Shown one piece after another: positions 24,517 through 36,800 of a stretch of 64,000 nucleotides of DNA; position 1 is the stretch's first letter; each line of letters starts with the position of its first letter. Both the position numbers and the translations under genes were made by a program. Where the stretch lies: positions 5,642,001 through 5,706,000 of the forward strand of contig CM075103.1 of NCBI GenBank assembly GCA_037576195.1, given 5' to 3'. Source of the DNA: Phytoseiulus persimilis. Lineage: Eukaryota > Arthropoda > Arachnida > Mesostigmata > Phytoseiidae. Under the pieces are notes generated by a model. It did not search any database. It had not been told where the DNA came from and saw only the letters and a program-made list of their open reading frames with translations.

Positions 24517-27500
24517 GAATTCAGACACTCACCGAGCGCTCGACGGTGTTTCTTAGGAAGTTCAATTCAACTCCAATCCTCCAGCGTTTTGGACGATCCC
24601 ACTCGAACGCACGAGCGATTCTGAACATTCATGGTGGATATGATTGCCGACTGTGTCAGAAGCTGGGAACTGTCAGCCAACATTCATTCCGGATCGTGGC
24701 CTGCGACTCTGGGACCTCGAAACAGCACTCGACGCTAAACTACAAGTGATCTACGACTTTTTGTGGTCACACTATGGTTTGAACAATCGCTACTGAGACC
24801 AAATGAAGACGGTCACTTCCGAAATCGCCCGCGAAGCTATCTCGACGCGTCGTTGTCCTATAGTCGAACCTGCCCTCAAAATGTTCGCTCGTCCGGGGAC
24901 ACTCTGGATGGCGTTGGAAGTCTAGACCTAGTCGCGCTGGGCTCAGCTCTTGGTTTCTGGATCAAGTTCACAGGTTATCGGAATCTTCATCGCACTGCGG
25001 AGAAGTCTTTCATGGGATTGGGAAGGTCTCCAAAGCATTCAGTTCGTCCCGCTGCGCGGCTCTGAGAAACTTTCATCCATTATTTGTTCACCGGCAGCAG
25101 CGGGGCCTGGAGTCAATTAGCAGATTAGCGACATTCAAAACAGTGCGCTGATCTTGTGTCCCGGAGGCGAATAGCAGAGCACCGCCAGAAATTAATTTCG
25201 AAGCGATGACTCAGTCGGGCCGGTACCAGCAAGTTCACAAGAGAGTAATTCCATCCTTTACCTTCTCGGGAGAGGAGAAACATGAAGAGGAGTGAGTTGC
25301 TATTGTTGACATCGGCTCTCCGCGGGCATCGCGTCGGTGGTTCCAGTGGAGGAAACCAGATGGCGGCTGCCAGCCACCGAATGGCTGCTCGCTTCCCTTC
25401 AATCCAGTCTGGCCTTGGAAGGAGTCTGTTGCCCCCAGTCATCGCTGGCGTTGTTGTCGCAGCCGCGGTGGTTGCTCTGCTGGCTGCTGGTTCACCGCAG
25501 CCTACATCAAGTATTCTCTGATGCCGGCATCCTCGTCGTCGTCGACATCATCGACGGGCTGTCGGTCCATGTTTCCGCTGTTTGCTTAGTTTCTTGCTCC
25601 AATGCTTCACAAGAAAGGGCATATGAACTACGACATCGGCACCACTCAACGGCTCCGTTCGGACTTTCTAGTAATTCCTGATCGCCCCGGGCGGGAATTA
25701 AGTTCCCAGAAGGGGAGATCCGAAAAATTAGGATTCTTCTTATCAGCCGACCTCGGGAAATTCTTACCGCCGCAATTTTAAGCCAATGGAGCCATATTTC
25801 AAAACTGAATGCGACACTTTGGTCGTTGCAACGGTTATTGTGTCTATTCTGATTATCAGCGTGAGACTATCTGTGGAGTTCGCTGTTTTCTGATGGAATG
25901 CAGAGAAAACGGTGCTGAATAGCTTCGGCTCGCGGTACAGAACGCCGAACGCGGTCATGCGCGAAGCGGATTCAACGACCACCAGCCAGAGAAGATGCTG
26001 AGAAACTGAACAACTTCAATGCTGACAGCGATCCCGTGAAGCACCGCTCTGCGATGTTTCGAGCGGAGGAAAAAAAGGGAATCCGGAGGCCCCTCGGAAA
26101 CGAATGAGCGAAGGGAAAAATTGTGCGAATGCCGATTTTGAGTGATTCGATTCAATCTCCCCACCCGTTTGCTGGAAGTTTCCGTGAGAACGGTTGCTAG
26201 CGATCGAAGTAACGATGACAGTTCTTGGTGGGATCCGAAGGCCAGGTTCGGATCAAGAGTTCCTCGCGGTGCGGTGCCCGAATCGTGATCAAGGAGGTTC
26301 TCCTTACATCCAATCCTCGTTCACTGATCTCTAGATTCGAAGACATCATCATTAGAATTTCGGGTTCTCGAGGAGATAGTCAATCGTGAGAGAGAGAATA
26401 TCGAACTTGAAAGGTATCCAACTCGGGCGATCGTTGTATCTGTTAAGTCGATGCGCCAAAGCCTCACAGACCTGGAGTGCATTCTGGGCCAGTTACGAGA
26501 CGAAGCATCACAGTATCAATCAAGGATATTGATGTCTCGATGAGACTCATTTTATTGGAAAATTTATTCGTGGAGGGAATCATACAATCTCGTCAACATT
26601 CTTAACGAGCTTTCCATTCGCAAGCTCAATCCGACCTGGCTTGATATCTGGGGAAGGGTAAAACGTGATTACATTACTACAACTGATGAGTCGGCTTCCC
26701 GCGGGAATCTCAGACGGGGACGTGCAGAAAAGTCTTTCTCTCTCAACCATGCCATGCAGGGAACGTGCCAAGCTGCTTTCAGCATCGTGATTAGAAGCTC
26801 TCCACGTCCCGCCGGGCATGAAATGATTCGAGGAATCTCGTAGTGACCCCCATGTCGGAACAACTCCCAAAGATGAGGCAAACCATTGTGGCGTAAGCGT
26901 CGGCGAGGGCCGCAACGGCACCTCCGAAGGAGAGTCGTTCATTCCTCTTCAGCGAAGGGAGATGGGAGGGTAATCCGAACGCCGTTCATGAGAGATCTGA
27001 CGGAAATGCAAAGAAACAAGGCAGACGATAGACAACCGGCCAGAGGAAGGGTCATCGAAGTCGTTCCCAAATGACAGCCAGCTGTGCGATCGATTCCAAC
27101 GCGGCTTGGCCATGCAAACAACGATTATGGTTAGTGGCGACGCCACTCTGACTATTTGGTCGCCGGTCGGCGGCGGCGGCGGCTGCATTCGCTGGCGTTG
27201 CGGCGCGGCGTGAGGAATGCGGCGAGTGAGTGAAAAGGGGCTATGACCAACAGAGACACCAACCGCGTACGTACTTACGGATTTTCAAATACGACAAGGA
27301 GATGTCGTCAGGCTGGGGCTTCCGGGGTGAATATTAATAAATTTGTCCGACAATCCTCCCGTTGAGCGCGGCGATGTTTCCCTCAACGCGTTATGTATGC
27401 AGTATTGGCTGTGCTGCAGCCTTTCTGAACAAAGGAGCAGACAGTCACTCTGAAATCTCGATGAGAAGTGAAGCTCGGGTCCAAAAGATCGATGTGGAGT

Positions 27501-28562
27501 CATCGAGCGTTCTCGGTGCCCTTCACTTAGAATTCTGCCTCTTCGTGCGAGACCTTCGGATGCATCTGCCGTCGAGCCTCTTGGCCGCCGCTGACGGACT
27601 ACGCGGAGATCCGGAGAAGCGCAAAAAGGGCCAACCACGTGGTCCGGCATCACTGAAGCAAAATCGGACAGCAAATCTTCTTTTTCGCTGTTGTTGTTCT
27701 TCTCCTTCGTTTGAATTTTGATGGCACCTCGGAGCTGACGGATGACTCGCGTCTGTCAGAAGCTGCCTCGCAGCTCAACAAACTCTGGCCTGTCTCCGGC
27801 TTTGTAGTCAGCCCAGCCCGGCAGCACCGCCGAGGATCATCATGTCAGTAAATGATGATTTTTCCGTTTCGCTTTTGTTCTTCGAATTTGACAAACTGTT
27901 TTTCAGGCTCCGTCTGTTGTTTGCTCGGTAATAGTAGAGGCTGGTTGCTTCGCTGCTCGGTACTTTCGTTCGTCGATTGATGATCTTCACTCTGCGGTAA
28001 TGGATTCTTGGAAAATCACCAGGGTTGCCACTGTTGAGACACGTTTCAAGCCCCTGGTCCGCGGTCGCGTTCGCGTTCCAATACAAAGTTCAGCCGAGGC
28101 GTCGCGCTGGAAACCCCGCGCGAGCGCATGAGACTGCCGGGGTGCCTGGCTACTCCGCTCGACGATTTATTGATTGAATATTTTCTCGGAAATTGAGCCT
28201 CCATCCATCACTCATCGAATAATGAAAGAGAGACGCCTGAAAACTGAGCTAAGGAATTGAGGCATGTGTACAGGAGTACGGTGTCTGAGACCTCAACTCT
28301 GAAGCCGATCGAACATGCATTTTATTAGCAGCGGGTAGTGCTTCAATTTCATTTTCAGATCACGAGAGGGCTCCTCAGTCCTCTGACGGATTCGTGGAAA
28401 GATCGTTATTGTCCGGAAGTTTGGTATTCGTTTCGAAATCGAAGAATTCCTTCGATCGTAGCTCATCGGCGAGCGTTTTCGTGTGCTCGCCAGGAACCCG
28501 AAAGCCCGTGGCAAGCTTCGAGGAATCAGAACAGCGCAACCGACCTCAGATAGTCGGCGACC

Positions 28563-28585
28563 GGGCGGGCGGGCGGACGGACGGC
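28563..28585. repeat. (GGGC)n/(GGAC)n microsatellite
   Basis: About three GGGC units turn into two GGAC units. Confidence 0.75.
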
Positions 28586-29620
28586 CAGCAAAGCGGCCGG
28601 AGGGCCAGCCAGCTAGCTAGCGGCTTAATGTGCTTTTGATGAGAGACTTGCTCGATATCGACGGTGTACGCTTGTCGTTCATAAAGCCGCTGTTTCATAG
28701 TCGAGATGATCCAACTCTGCCGTGATAAGGAGGAGGAACAAGGTCCCGGTCTCATGAATAGTTGAGTCGACCTCCCGTTCAAAAAAGCATGGACAAAATG
28801 GAGAGATAATCTGTTATTGCCAGCAGCAAAAGTGACGTAAACCACTGCACTATCTCATTTCTCCGGACGGGCGGCGTTCTCGCGGATCTCTATTTGCAAT
28901 GAACCGGAAAATCCGGCGCCTGGCTTTTCAAAAACGCGCGGAATTTATTTTCGACGCCTGATAAGAATCAATCCTGCCTTCGGTAGGGATCACCCGAGCC
29001 GCTGTCTTGCTTACGGTACCGGCGTCGGGAACGTTCAGATGTCAGTCGCAAACGGTAGAAATCGAGCTGGCGCCCTTCGCTGACCTGGATGTCCTTCAAA
29101 GACTTATTTTCTTCTGGATTAGGCTCACCCAGCTGTCGACGATGGAATAACGGGAGAGAGTAGTCCTGCCGTATGAGTCCGTTCGTGTTGTTGTTTTTTG
29201 CTCGGTGCAAAGCCGTAGCTGCGTGTAGGCGGATGATCAAGCTCAAAAACGATCGACTCTCTGCTAATCCGCCGACGTCGCCGAGCTGACAGCCGCACCA
29301 GATCAAACGTTTCGACAGTCAATTAGGTCGGGGTCCTGCGAGCCTTTCCAGATTGTTTCATACAAGAGGGTTATCGAGCCGTCCGGCGACCGCTCCGAGT
29401 TTCGCGTTCTGGGCGCCGAGAACTTTCTAGGTTTGTCTTCGTTCCGAATGTCTGACTTCGCCGATTGGATTCGAGAGCCCGAATCTGCATGTAGAAGCAC
29501 TGATCCACCGACTGATGCGCTCAACTTGGGCAAGTCGACAACTGGCTTACACCCGATATCGGCGAGCGATTGCCCAGCTTTCGGATCGCAGCCAACAACT
29601 CAGTCGATGGGTTCCATCGC

Positions 29621-29650
29621 CTGACTGGCTGGCTGACTGACTGACTGACT
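29621..29650. repeat. (CTGA)n/(CTGG)n microsatellite
   Basis: Mixed CTGA and CTGG tetranucleotide units run for about 30 nt. Confidence 0.8.
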
Positions 29651-31898
29651 ACTAACTGGTTGGCTGGAACCATAAACAACAGAAAAAGTTTTTTTTTTCT
29701 CCATTTTCCAAAATCGAGTGCATTCCGACTCGCTCTGGTTCTTGGTGCCGTAGTGTCGAGAGTCGAGACACAGACTTCAAGAGTAGCTATGCCAACGCGG
29801 GCTTCGGAACGAATTCGTGAAAGTTGAAGATTTTCTGAGAATACAAACCACCGAATCGATGCGCGTGAATCGCTGGGGAAGCGCTCCAAGTCGACTTCCG
29901 ATGGAAATCTCAAACCACACCAACGAGCGTTTTTCAATCGCAGCGGAAAGAGAGTCGTATCTGTTCCGAGGAGGGTCATCCGAGGAACTCGTCGTCCGAG
30001 GTCATTCCTGAGTCTCTCCACAGAAACGATGAATATTGGCTCGGATCTGGAAGAAAGCATCGTCAAAACTCGAAAGACATCACAGTCCTCAAGATAAGAA
30101 ACTCCACATTTGAGGAAATGGCTGATCTTTGAAGATCTCTATCTGGGGGATTTCGGGGCACCTTATCCCCGCTGGGTGGAGCTTTTCAATCCCAAGTCGA
30201 TCAAACAGGTAAACTGTTTGCGCCGTCGATTCGGATAGAGTGAAAAGTGAATTATTCCAAGCCAGAGGTGAAACATCATCAGACGGAGTTGACCGAGGGC
30301 GAGGGAGCCGGGCAGCGTCAACTCATAATTGTTTGTGCTCATCTGGGTTCTGATTGCCTCCTCCGTTCGGCTCAAACATCCGGCTTTATAACTGTGTGTC
30401 AATGGCAGGGCCCTCAAATATTTATTTTCGTACGCTTCGCCGAGGATGCAGGCGCTAAGCTGACGGTGTCCACGACGGCCATCTTCTTCTTCTCTCCGTT
30501 CTCTCGAGGCGAATCGAATAAAATCTCGTCTCCTCCCAACGCTCTCTGGCCGCGACAGCTCGCGCTTCTTGCGTGGTGGGATTGCTTTCGTGAGTTGGGA
30601 CCGTTGCTTCCTGGGCTCGTAGGGCAAGTCTCGTCTCCAATAGGTCCCAGAGGCCTTTCCAGATAAAACTCGAACCCAGTTTCGTGGACAGAGAGTTTCA
30701 GTCCCAAAAGTCAACTGCGTCCTGAGGCCACGCGACTCCGGGGATCATGTAGTAGGACTCCAGGACATTCCTACGGGGAGAGCTACATAAAAACTGCTCC
30801 GGACCTCGACGGGCTTTCGTTTAAGGAGATCACTCGGACCGAAGTCGAGTTAAGTATGGGTGCCTTGTTGTACCAGACCGAACTCTGGGGCCAACCCTCT
30901 CACTACATCGCTGAATAATGACTGTTATGCTGCGACGTATAAAAAGTTTGAGCGTTGTCAGTTCGCTCCCAGATCACTCGGGGTGACATAATGCTCCGTG
31001 TTTTTCCCTGAAGAGCACGGTCGTCGTACCGCCTGTTTCGGGCCGTTCGCATGCATAGACGCGCGCGTGCAACGTGGGACGGACAGTTACTGCCAATGAA
31101 AATTGATATGATCCGCCTGCTACACATTTAATAAGCCGAGAGGAATAAACTTGGACGGGCACGTCAGTTTTTTCCTTTTGCCCGACATACGCTGACGGAA
31201 GAACATTCACCTGAAGAGCGTTTTTGTGCGACAGGGACTTTCGCTCGGAGCGAGTTCGCTGCTGATGAATCGGAAACTTGTGAGAAACTCTCATCAACCA
31301 CCTTCCGTCTGCTTCTTGCTGGGTCTTCCTCTGTGCAACGCGCGTCCATTAGGTCGCTTATCCATTCTGCTCAAATTAAAATTCATTCCAAGTCTCGCTT
31401 TCGCCCAGGAAACGCATGCAGGACACGTTCGTGGGGCGCGCTCGGCCTTCCTGGAAGTTTTCCGACTTGCACCGCTGTTTCCTTGTGACAACCTGAAGAA
31501 TGCTCGTATCGCTCGGCTGTTCGTCGTCTCGGATCGAATAATCGCATGCGATAGGTGATGTGCGAGCTTGACCGTTGTCGCTGTCGGAGTTCCTCTGAAA
31601 CCTCGATGGTTGTGGCTTCGCGAGTGGAGCTCCTCTCTCTTCCTCGAGCATGAACGTAAGTGCAATGACTCTGCAGCATCGGTTCTCCCAAGGACTACAT
31701 CGAGCACTATGCATCGTATCGCACCACGATCGCGGAAATCACACGAAGTTCATAGACATCCAAAGTGTTTCGCTCCGGAGGGGCCTGGTTCGAAAACGAT
31801 TCAAAGCTCTACCTTGCAACGATTGATGGTAATCCTTCCTCGAACAGTTTGTTCCTTCTTCTCATCTGAGTTTCTCATTTGGAGCGAACCTTGATCCT

Positions 31899-31927
31899 CC
31901 CCCCCCCCCCCCCCCCCCCCCCCCCCC
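31899..31927. repeat. Poly(C) run, 29 nt
   Basis: Twenty-nine consecutive C on the plus strand, the longest homopolymer in the window. The true length is uncertain because sequencing of such runs is unreliable. Confidence 0.95.
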
Positions 31928-34900
31928 ACTTGCACCCCTGGTGGCTGATTCCGATCGCGAGGAGTTCACCATATCTGCAGGATATGCAGCTGTAGAGTTC
32001 TTGGCTATTCAACTACCGAGTATTGGATCTGTGTGACTTCCCACGTCCAAGTGAGGCATGACTTTGTCCTTCTCAGATGAACAGTTCCTTTTGTCATCCG
32101 CTTCCTTGCATGGCTAAGCGCTCGCCAGGTTCGCCCGCTACATCGCTGTTTCGGATGACGTGATTGTTCAGGTTGTCAAGCGATACGAACCTCTCCAATT
32201 CCCGTCACACTCATCACAGGGATCGCGCCACGTTCGTGCGACCTCCATCAGGACTGTCGTTGGAGAGGAATCAGCGTGCGACGAACGAGTCTCGAACCCA
32301 CTCCCGTATTCGTTCCCAATCTATGCTTGTTGCTATGCTCCTTGGTGGTTCCACGAACTATATGCTCGGTATGCAGTGCTAATTATCCGCTATTCAGCAC
32401 CGGATCACTGCCTACCCATTGAAGCATGGACGCAACAGGTGACGAAATTGTTCGAGTGAAGTGCGCTGGGAACGAGCGTTCATCCGCGTGTTCCGAACTC
32501 CTATCCCTGGAGGCCTGTCACAGCGGAGGGGCGTCTGCAGTGAGCCAGCAGTCTCCTTCAAAACTCGGTCTCACTCCCAGAGAGATATTATCGCCTGTGG
32601 ACAGGAGAGCTCTGCAACAGGGTTTGAGTGGATCGATCTGCCGCTCGATCGGTCGATGGTCTCTTTTCGTCCCCTTGGCTCGTAGGGCCACTCCGCGGGA
32701 AATGAGGGGATCTGCGGAATGGGGGCGTCGGAACACGAAAACCACGACAACCCTTCCCCGACAAGCTCCGAGAATGGAGCAGATTCCGCCGCTGCGGGTG
32801 TTGTTGTGGCTTTTTTTGCTTGTGGTCGATTGCGTCTCGGTATGATAAGTGGCGGAACCGGCGGCGCTGCTGCCGATGTGCGAAGGCAACTCTAATCGGG
32901 AGAACATGAAACGAACGAACAGCTCCATGGAGGATTTCGCGGACATTGGGCGCGTCGAACGGCACCGTGTTCCAACGCCCAGCGGTCGCTCACGAATGAG
33001 CCTTAGTTCGGTGCACAATTCACCCAGAAACGCATTCTCACCTTTGCGCTGTTTCAGATATGCCTACATTCAATCAGAAGGCTCGTTGACTGCGTCGGTC
33101 GATCATGAGGTTGAAGCGTGGGTCACGTGATAAATTGATACTGCGCCCACTAACCTCATAGGTTGATGGCCATGATTGATGAACTTTGAGAAGATACATT
33201 GTCGTTGGCCTCATTGTTTTTGCCCCGGAATCTGTGATTCTCCGGTGGAAAGGGTGACGGACGGACGACCCGGCGTAGTATTACCATTTGTTCAGATTTA
33301 TTATCGGCATTGATCTTGACGTCTCAAATAGGAAATCCGTTAGTCTGGTACCAATGCCGGGTCGGGGCTCTTGAAGGCCTCGACGAAAATCTCCGTTCTC
33401 CTCCGGAGTGATACGCGATCGACCGCCGTTTAGATTTGGGTCGCTTACTCGGCCAGGCGAGTGAATTCCAACGAGTCGAAGATGGAGGTCTCCATGCTTC
33501 TTTCCCTTGTGCCCTCATCCCTCTAAGTGGGTCTATCAGTGATTCCGAGTTAGTGCACAAAGCGGCGAACCTCGTTCGTCTACTGCGATCGCGTTCTCCT
33601 GTGCCACAGCCCCGAAGTCATCAGCGAGGGATATGCAAATGATATGAATGGGATATATTGTACGCGATCGGTCTTTGATAGGCTGCAGTTTCCGATTTTA
33701 TCGCATCTGGGCTGACTTTGCGCACCGATGGCTTCTCGGCCTCAATCTTCGATGGAGCTCGTTCTGTTGGAATAATGGGGCGCATCGATTGGGTGCGAAA
33801 TCTCCTCAGGAGCGCCCTCAAGTTTTTCCCGGGAACGCGTTGTTTGGCAGTATGGTTGTGCTGCGCACTCCGGATTAGTTGAACAGTCGCGGAGCGAAGT
33901 GAAGGAAAAAGTTGAGGACAGAGGCTCCAGAGCGGAGTGGAACTCGTATTTAGGGAGAACACACGGGAAAGCAGTTCGGCAGTCGATGCGCTCCTCTCAG
34001 GAAGCACTACACGTGAACACGGGAAAGTTCCTCGTCGGAGGATAGTGCCTACGGCATGAAATTGGCGCGTCGTCGAGTTCAAGTCGCGGGCGAGGTCTTT
34101 GTTTGAGCAGCGAGTTAGCTTTTTATGAGAGTCGCAGTGAGAGCGTGCTGGCGCGGACTCATGGGCGAACGCGGAGGAGATTGTGCGCGCAACGAAAGAG
34201 GCGCCGAGTGATGTGATGTATGTACACGAGATGCAGAGCGAGCGAAAGTTTCTCTGTTTAGACCAGGGTTTGTATAAACCGGCCAGCTGAAAGAAAACGA
34301 CGAGATCGCCGGTCGACAGGCACCAACCAGATTCCTTTCTGGCTGGTGTTTATATCTAGGCCGAGCCCAAAAACGGATTCAGTTTACATTACTGAGATTT
34401 CTTGTGGGTGGCTAGGGGAATAGATGGACTACTGGCTTTCGAAAGGAACGCTCCGCCGTTCTGATCCGAGAAGCTCTGCGGAGCGACGCTAGAGGCGCTT
34501 CCGATGTAACGTGTCCCTCCCGGTGAAACTCCACGAAATGACTCCCACACCCACACTGATGGTTCATGATACGTTCACTCAGGGATCGACTGCTGCTTTC
34601 AAAGCTACCTCGGCTGAGATTGGGAGAATCTGTAAGATGAGGAAAGGATGCATCAAGGTGTCAAATATGAGGTCACGATTCTTGCACTATAGGAGCGCTC
34701 CCCTGGTCTTGTTCAAGGACCTGAGACCATGTGCACGCAATGGCCGTGACTGGCCTTCTTGCTGCACATTCCCAACTCGATGTTGGAAGGTGCTTCATTT
34801 GAAGATAAATCTGGAATCAGTCGCGGCTCCATCCCGTCCTCGGGTAACCTTCAAGGCCGTCGTTCCGCTCTCTCCTCTTGCTCCTTAGAGAATATGCATC

Positions 34901-35678
34901 AATTCCATCATTCCCCCATCTCGTCCGGTTCGCAAGCGTCCTATGTACTTTCACCCACGCATGTCGACGAGTGATTACCCGAATGTTCACTGGAATCGCG
35001 CGACGGACTTTCCCTCGGAAACGTCTCATCCTGACAGAAAACTCCGTTGAATTCTATTCGGAGACCGTGACCGAGGAAACCTCTCGAGGAGTAGCCCCCC
35101 ATCGTGGGTCCTCAAGGATGAGATTGGCCTCGTATTCCCAGGAGTCACCGGGTCGACGACCTGGGGTTCTCGGATTTCATTCGTTGCCGGCTCGGCCATT
35201 GCTGCTGTTGCCGATGTCGCTGGTTGCCTGTCAACCACTCCATTCGAAGATACAGAGACGGTGACGACGATAGCGTCGACTTCCACAGCCGCAGCGAAGG
35301 GAGGAAGAAGCAACAAGTGTATGTTACTATCGCGCGTTGTGCGTCTCGATGTTGAAGGCGCCCATTTGTGCACTCATCAACCCGCCTGCCGGTTTGCCTG
35401 CCCGCCAGTCATCCAGCCGGCCAGCCTTCAAGACTCATGCCGCAGGAAACCTCGACTGCATCCAAGTCGGCGGACGTGCCGCACTGCGTCAGATCAGCGG
35501 CCATGGTGCTCCGCTCTGGGCGAGGGTAGTCAGTCCGATGTGGCTAGCGGAGTGGCGTTTGAGAGGAGGCGCCGTTCGACTGGCGCGTTGGCGGAAGGGC
35601 TATTTGGCGGCCGGATGGCTCCGAATCGTTTGCCTGACGGCGGCAGCAGCATCCGCCGCCGCTGCTGGGATCGCGGGC

Positions 35679-35703
35679 AGGCAGGCGGGCGGGCGGGCGG
35701 ACG
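35679..35703. repeat. (GCAG)n/(CGGG)n repeat in a GC-rich block
   Basis: GGCAG units turn into three CGGG units within a CpG-rich stretch about 500 nt before the PTB first ATG. It may belong to the PTB promoter region, but no defined promoter element is visible in it. Confidence 0.6.
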
Positions 35704-35859
35704 GCATTTCACTCTGGCCTCTGCTCCGTTCACCGCCGCTCGCTCGCGGTCTGTCTGCTATAACTGGCCGCCGCCGTCTCTGTTCTGCTGCTGTCCAGTC
35801 TAACTTAGTGAAGACTGACTTCTGTTCTATCGATCAGCACACCGTTCGGATTGTTATGT

Positions 35860-36221
35860 GACGCTGTCTCTCATCATCACCAACAACAAAAAGCTCCAGT
35901 CGTCAGTTGATTGAATCCAGTGAACTGAAGGCTGTTTTCTGATATCCTGTCGTCGAAGCCATCGTATCTGACTCTTCTTCAACAACAACAAAATCATCAG
36001 ACCACCACAATCACCAGTTGCTCTTCGACGAGGTGCAAAACTTCTCAGTGAACACGTTTGTAAAAGTGCTTCTCTCGACTGGACTACACGACCACTAGTG
36101 TCACTACTACTACCACTACTCCACCGCTATCGACGGTCCCCTCGTAACTTCTGTCCGCTACTGACAGGACTACTCGACGTTTTCATCGGTATTCGATTCT
36201 CGGTACCGATCTGCGGAAACC
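35860..36221 (+). promoter_or_regulatory. Probable 5' UTR of the PTB gene
   Basis: The DNA just before the ATG at 36222 changes character to CAA/CAT/CAC-rich sequence (CAACAACAA and CACCAACAAC near 35877-35888 and 35980-36015, ACTACTACTACC at 36104-36115). This is typical of arthropod 5' UTRs. A GTCAGTTG at 35902-35909 contains an initiator-like TCAGTT. The exact transcription start is not determinable, so the left boundary is approximate. Confidence 0.4.
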
Positions 36222-36230
36222 ATGACCCTG
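36222..36230 (+). CDS. PTBP1: Probable first coding exon of PTB (M-T-L)
   Basis: GAAACC precedes ATG ACC CTG, which is followed directly by a consensus donor (GTGAGTACAT). The exon ends in phase 0. The second exon at 50825 starts in phase 0 with RGTDELL, and human PTBP1 has an exon that also begins at RGSDELF, so the join is in frame. The start context is good and the upstream DNA looks like a 5' UTR. The cost is a 14,594-nt intron, and an additional small exon or alternative start in between cannot be excluded. Confidence 0.5.
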
Positions 36231-36782
36231 GTGAGTACATCCGAGAGCTCGGACTCGGGGCAGAATCGAAAAGCCGCGTACACACTTGTTGAGCCTGCGC
36301 TTGACAGAGGGAGGTACTAGGAAGCATTCAGCACGAAGGATGATCAATGTCGTACGGAGTGAAGAAACGACGAAATCGAGAGGAATCGCGAGCTTCCGAG
36401 CTCGATTGTGCTAACGCACACAGCTCGGCTTGTTCGAACCCTCCGTTCGTGGGACTCCGTCGATTCGGTTCTCTAGATGGATCGATTGGGAGTTCCAACA
36501 TCCGATGACTGTGAACATCATGCGTCGTCTCCCCGCGATTGATCTGCTCACTTTTCGCGAGATAAGCGTTCCCGCCGTATTTATTAGTCATAACAACAAC
36601 CTGTGGATTGAACAGTGGTTCGCCCATGGTGGCGGTGCTGGTGCCGCCGCTGTATGTTGCTTTCGCTCGCTCCATCGCCCGTTCGCTCACTGGTTCGGTC
36701 GTTCGCTTGTCTGCCCGCCAGCAAGCCTGGTTGTCGGCTTGCTGCTTCGGACGGTTCGCTCGGTTGGCTGAATGTTGCTGTT

Positions 36783-36800
36783 GGTCGGTCGGTCGGTCGG
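36783..36800. repeat. (GGTC)n microsatellite
   Basis: Four to five GGTC/GGCC units in the PTB first intron. Confidence 0.8.

Larger units (their letters stand above)
24517..35760. other. Noncoding stretch between ABT1 and the PTB first exon
   Basis: I see no gene I can name. It holds a 29-nt C run (31899-31927), tetranucleotide repeats (28563-28585, 29621-29650) and a GC-rich CGGG repeat just before the PTB 5' exon (35679-35703). Longer frames include 29521-30066 minus (181 codons) and 30163-30714 minus (183 codons); neither has a recognisable motif. The minus-strand frames at 28968-29306 and 29303-29533 have charged, less biased composition and could be exon fragments, but nothing identifies them. 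Confidence 0.45.

Noticed and set aside
24055-24528. 157-codon minus-strand frame overlapping the ABT1 start
   Set aside because: Different frame from ABT1, no domain; a shadow produced by the acidic Ser/Asp-rich coding sequence.
25282-25521. 79-codon plus-strand frame with an Ala/Val-rich membrane-like stretch
   Set aside because: Composition is that of translated GC-rich repeats; no signal, splice site or promoter context makes it convincing.
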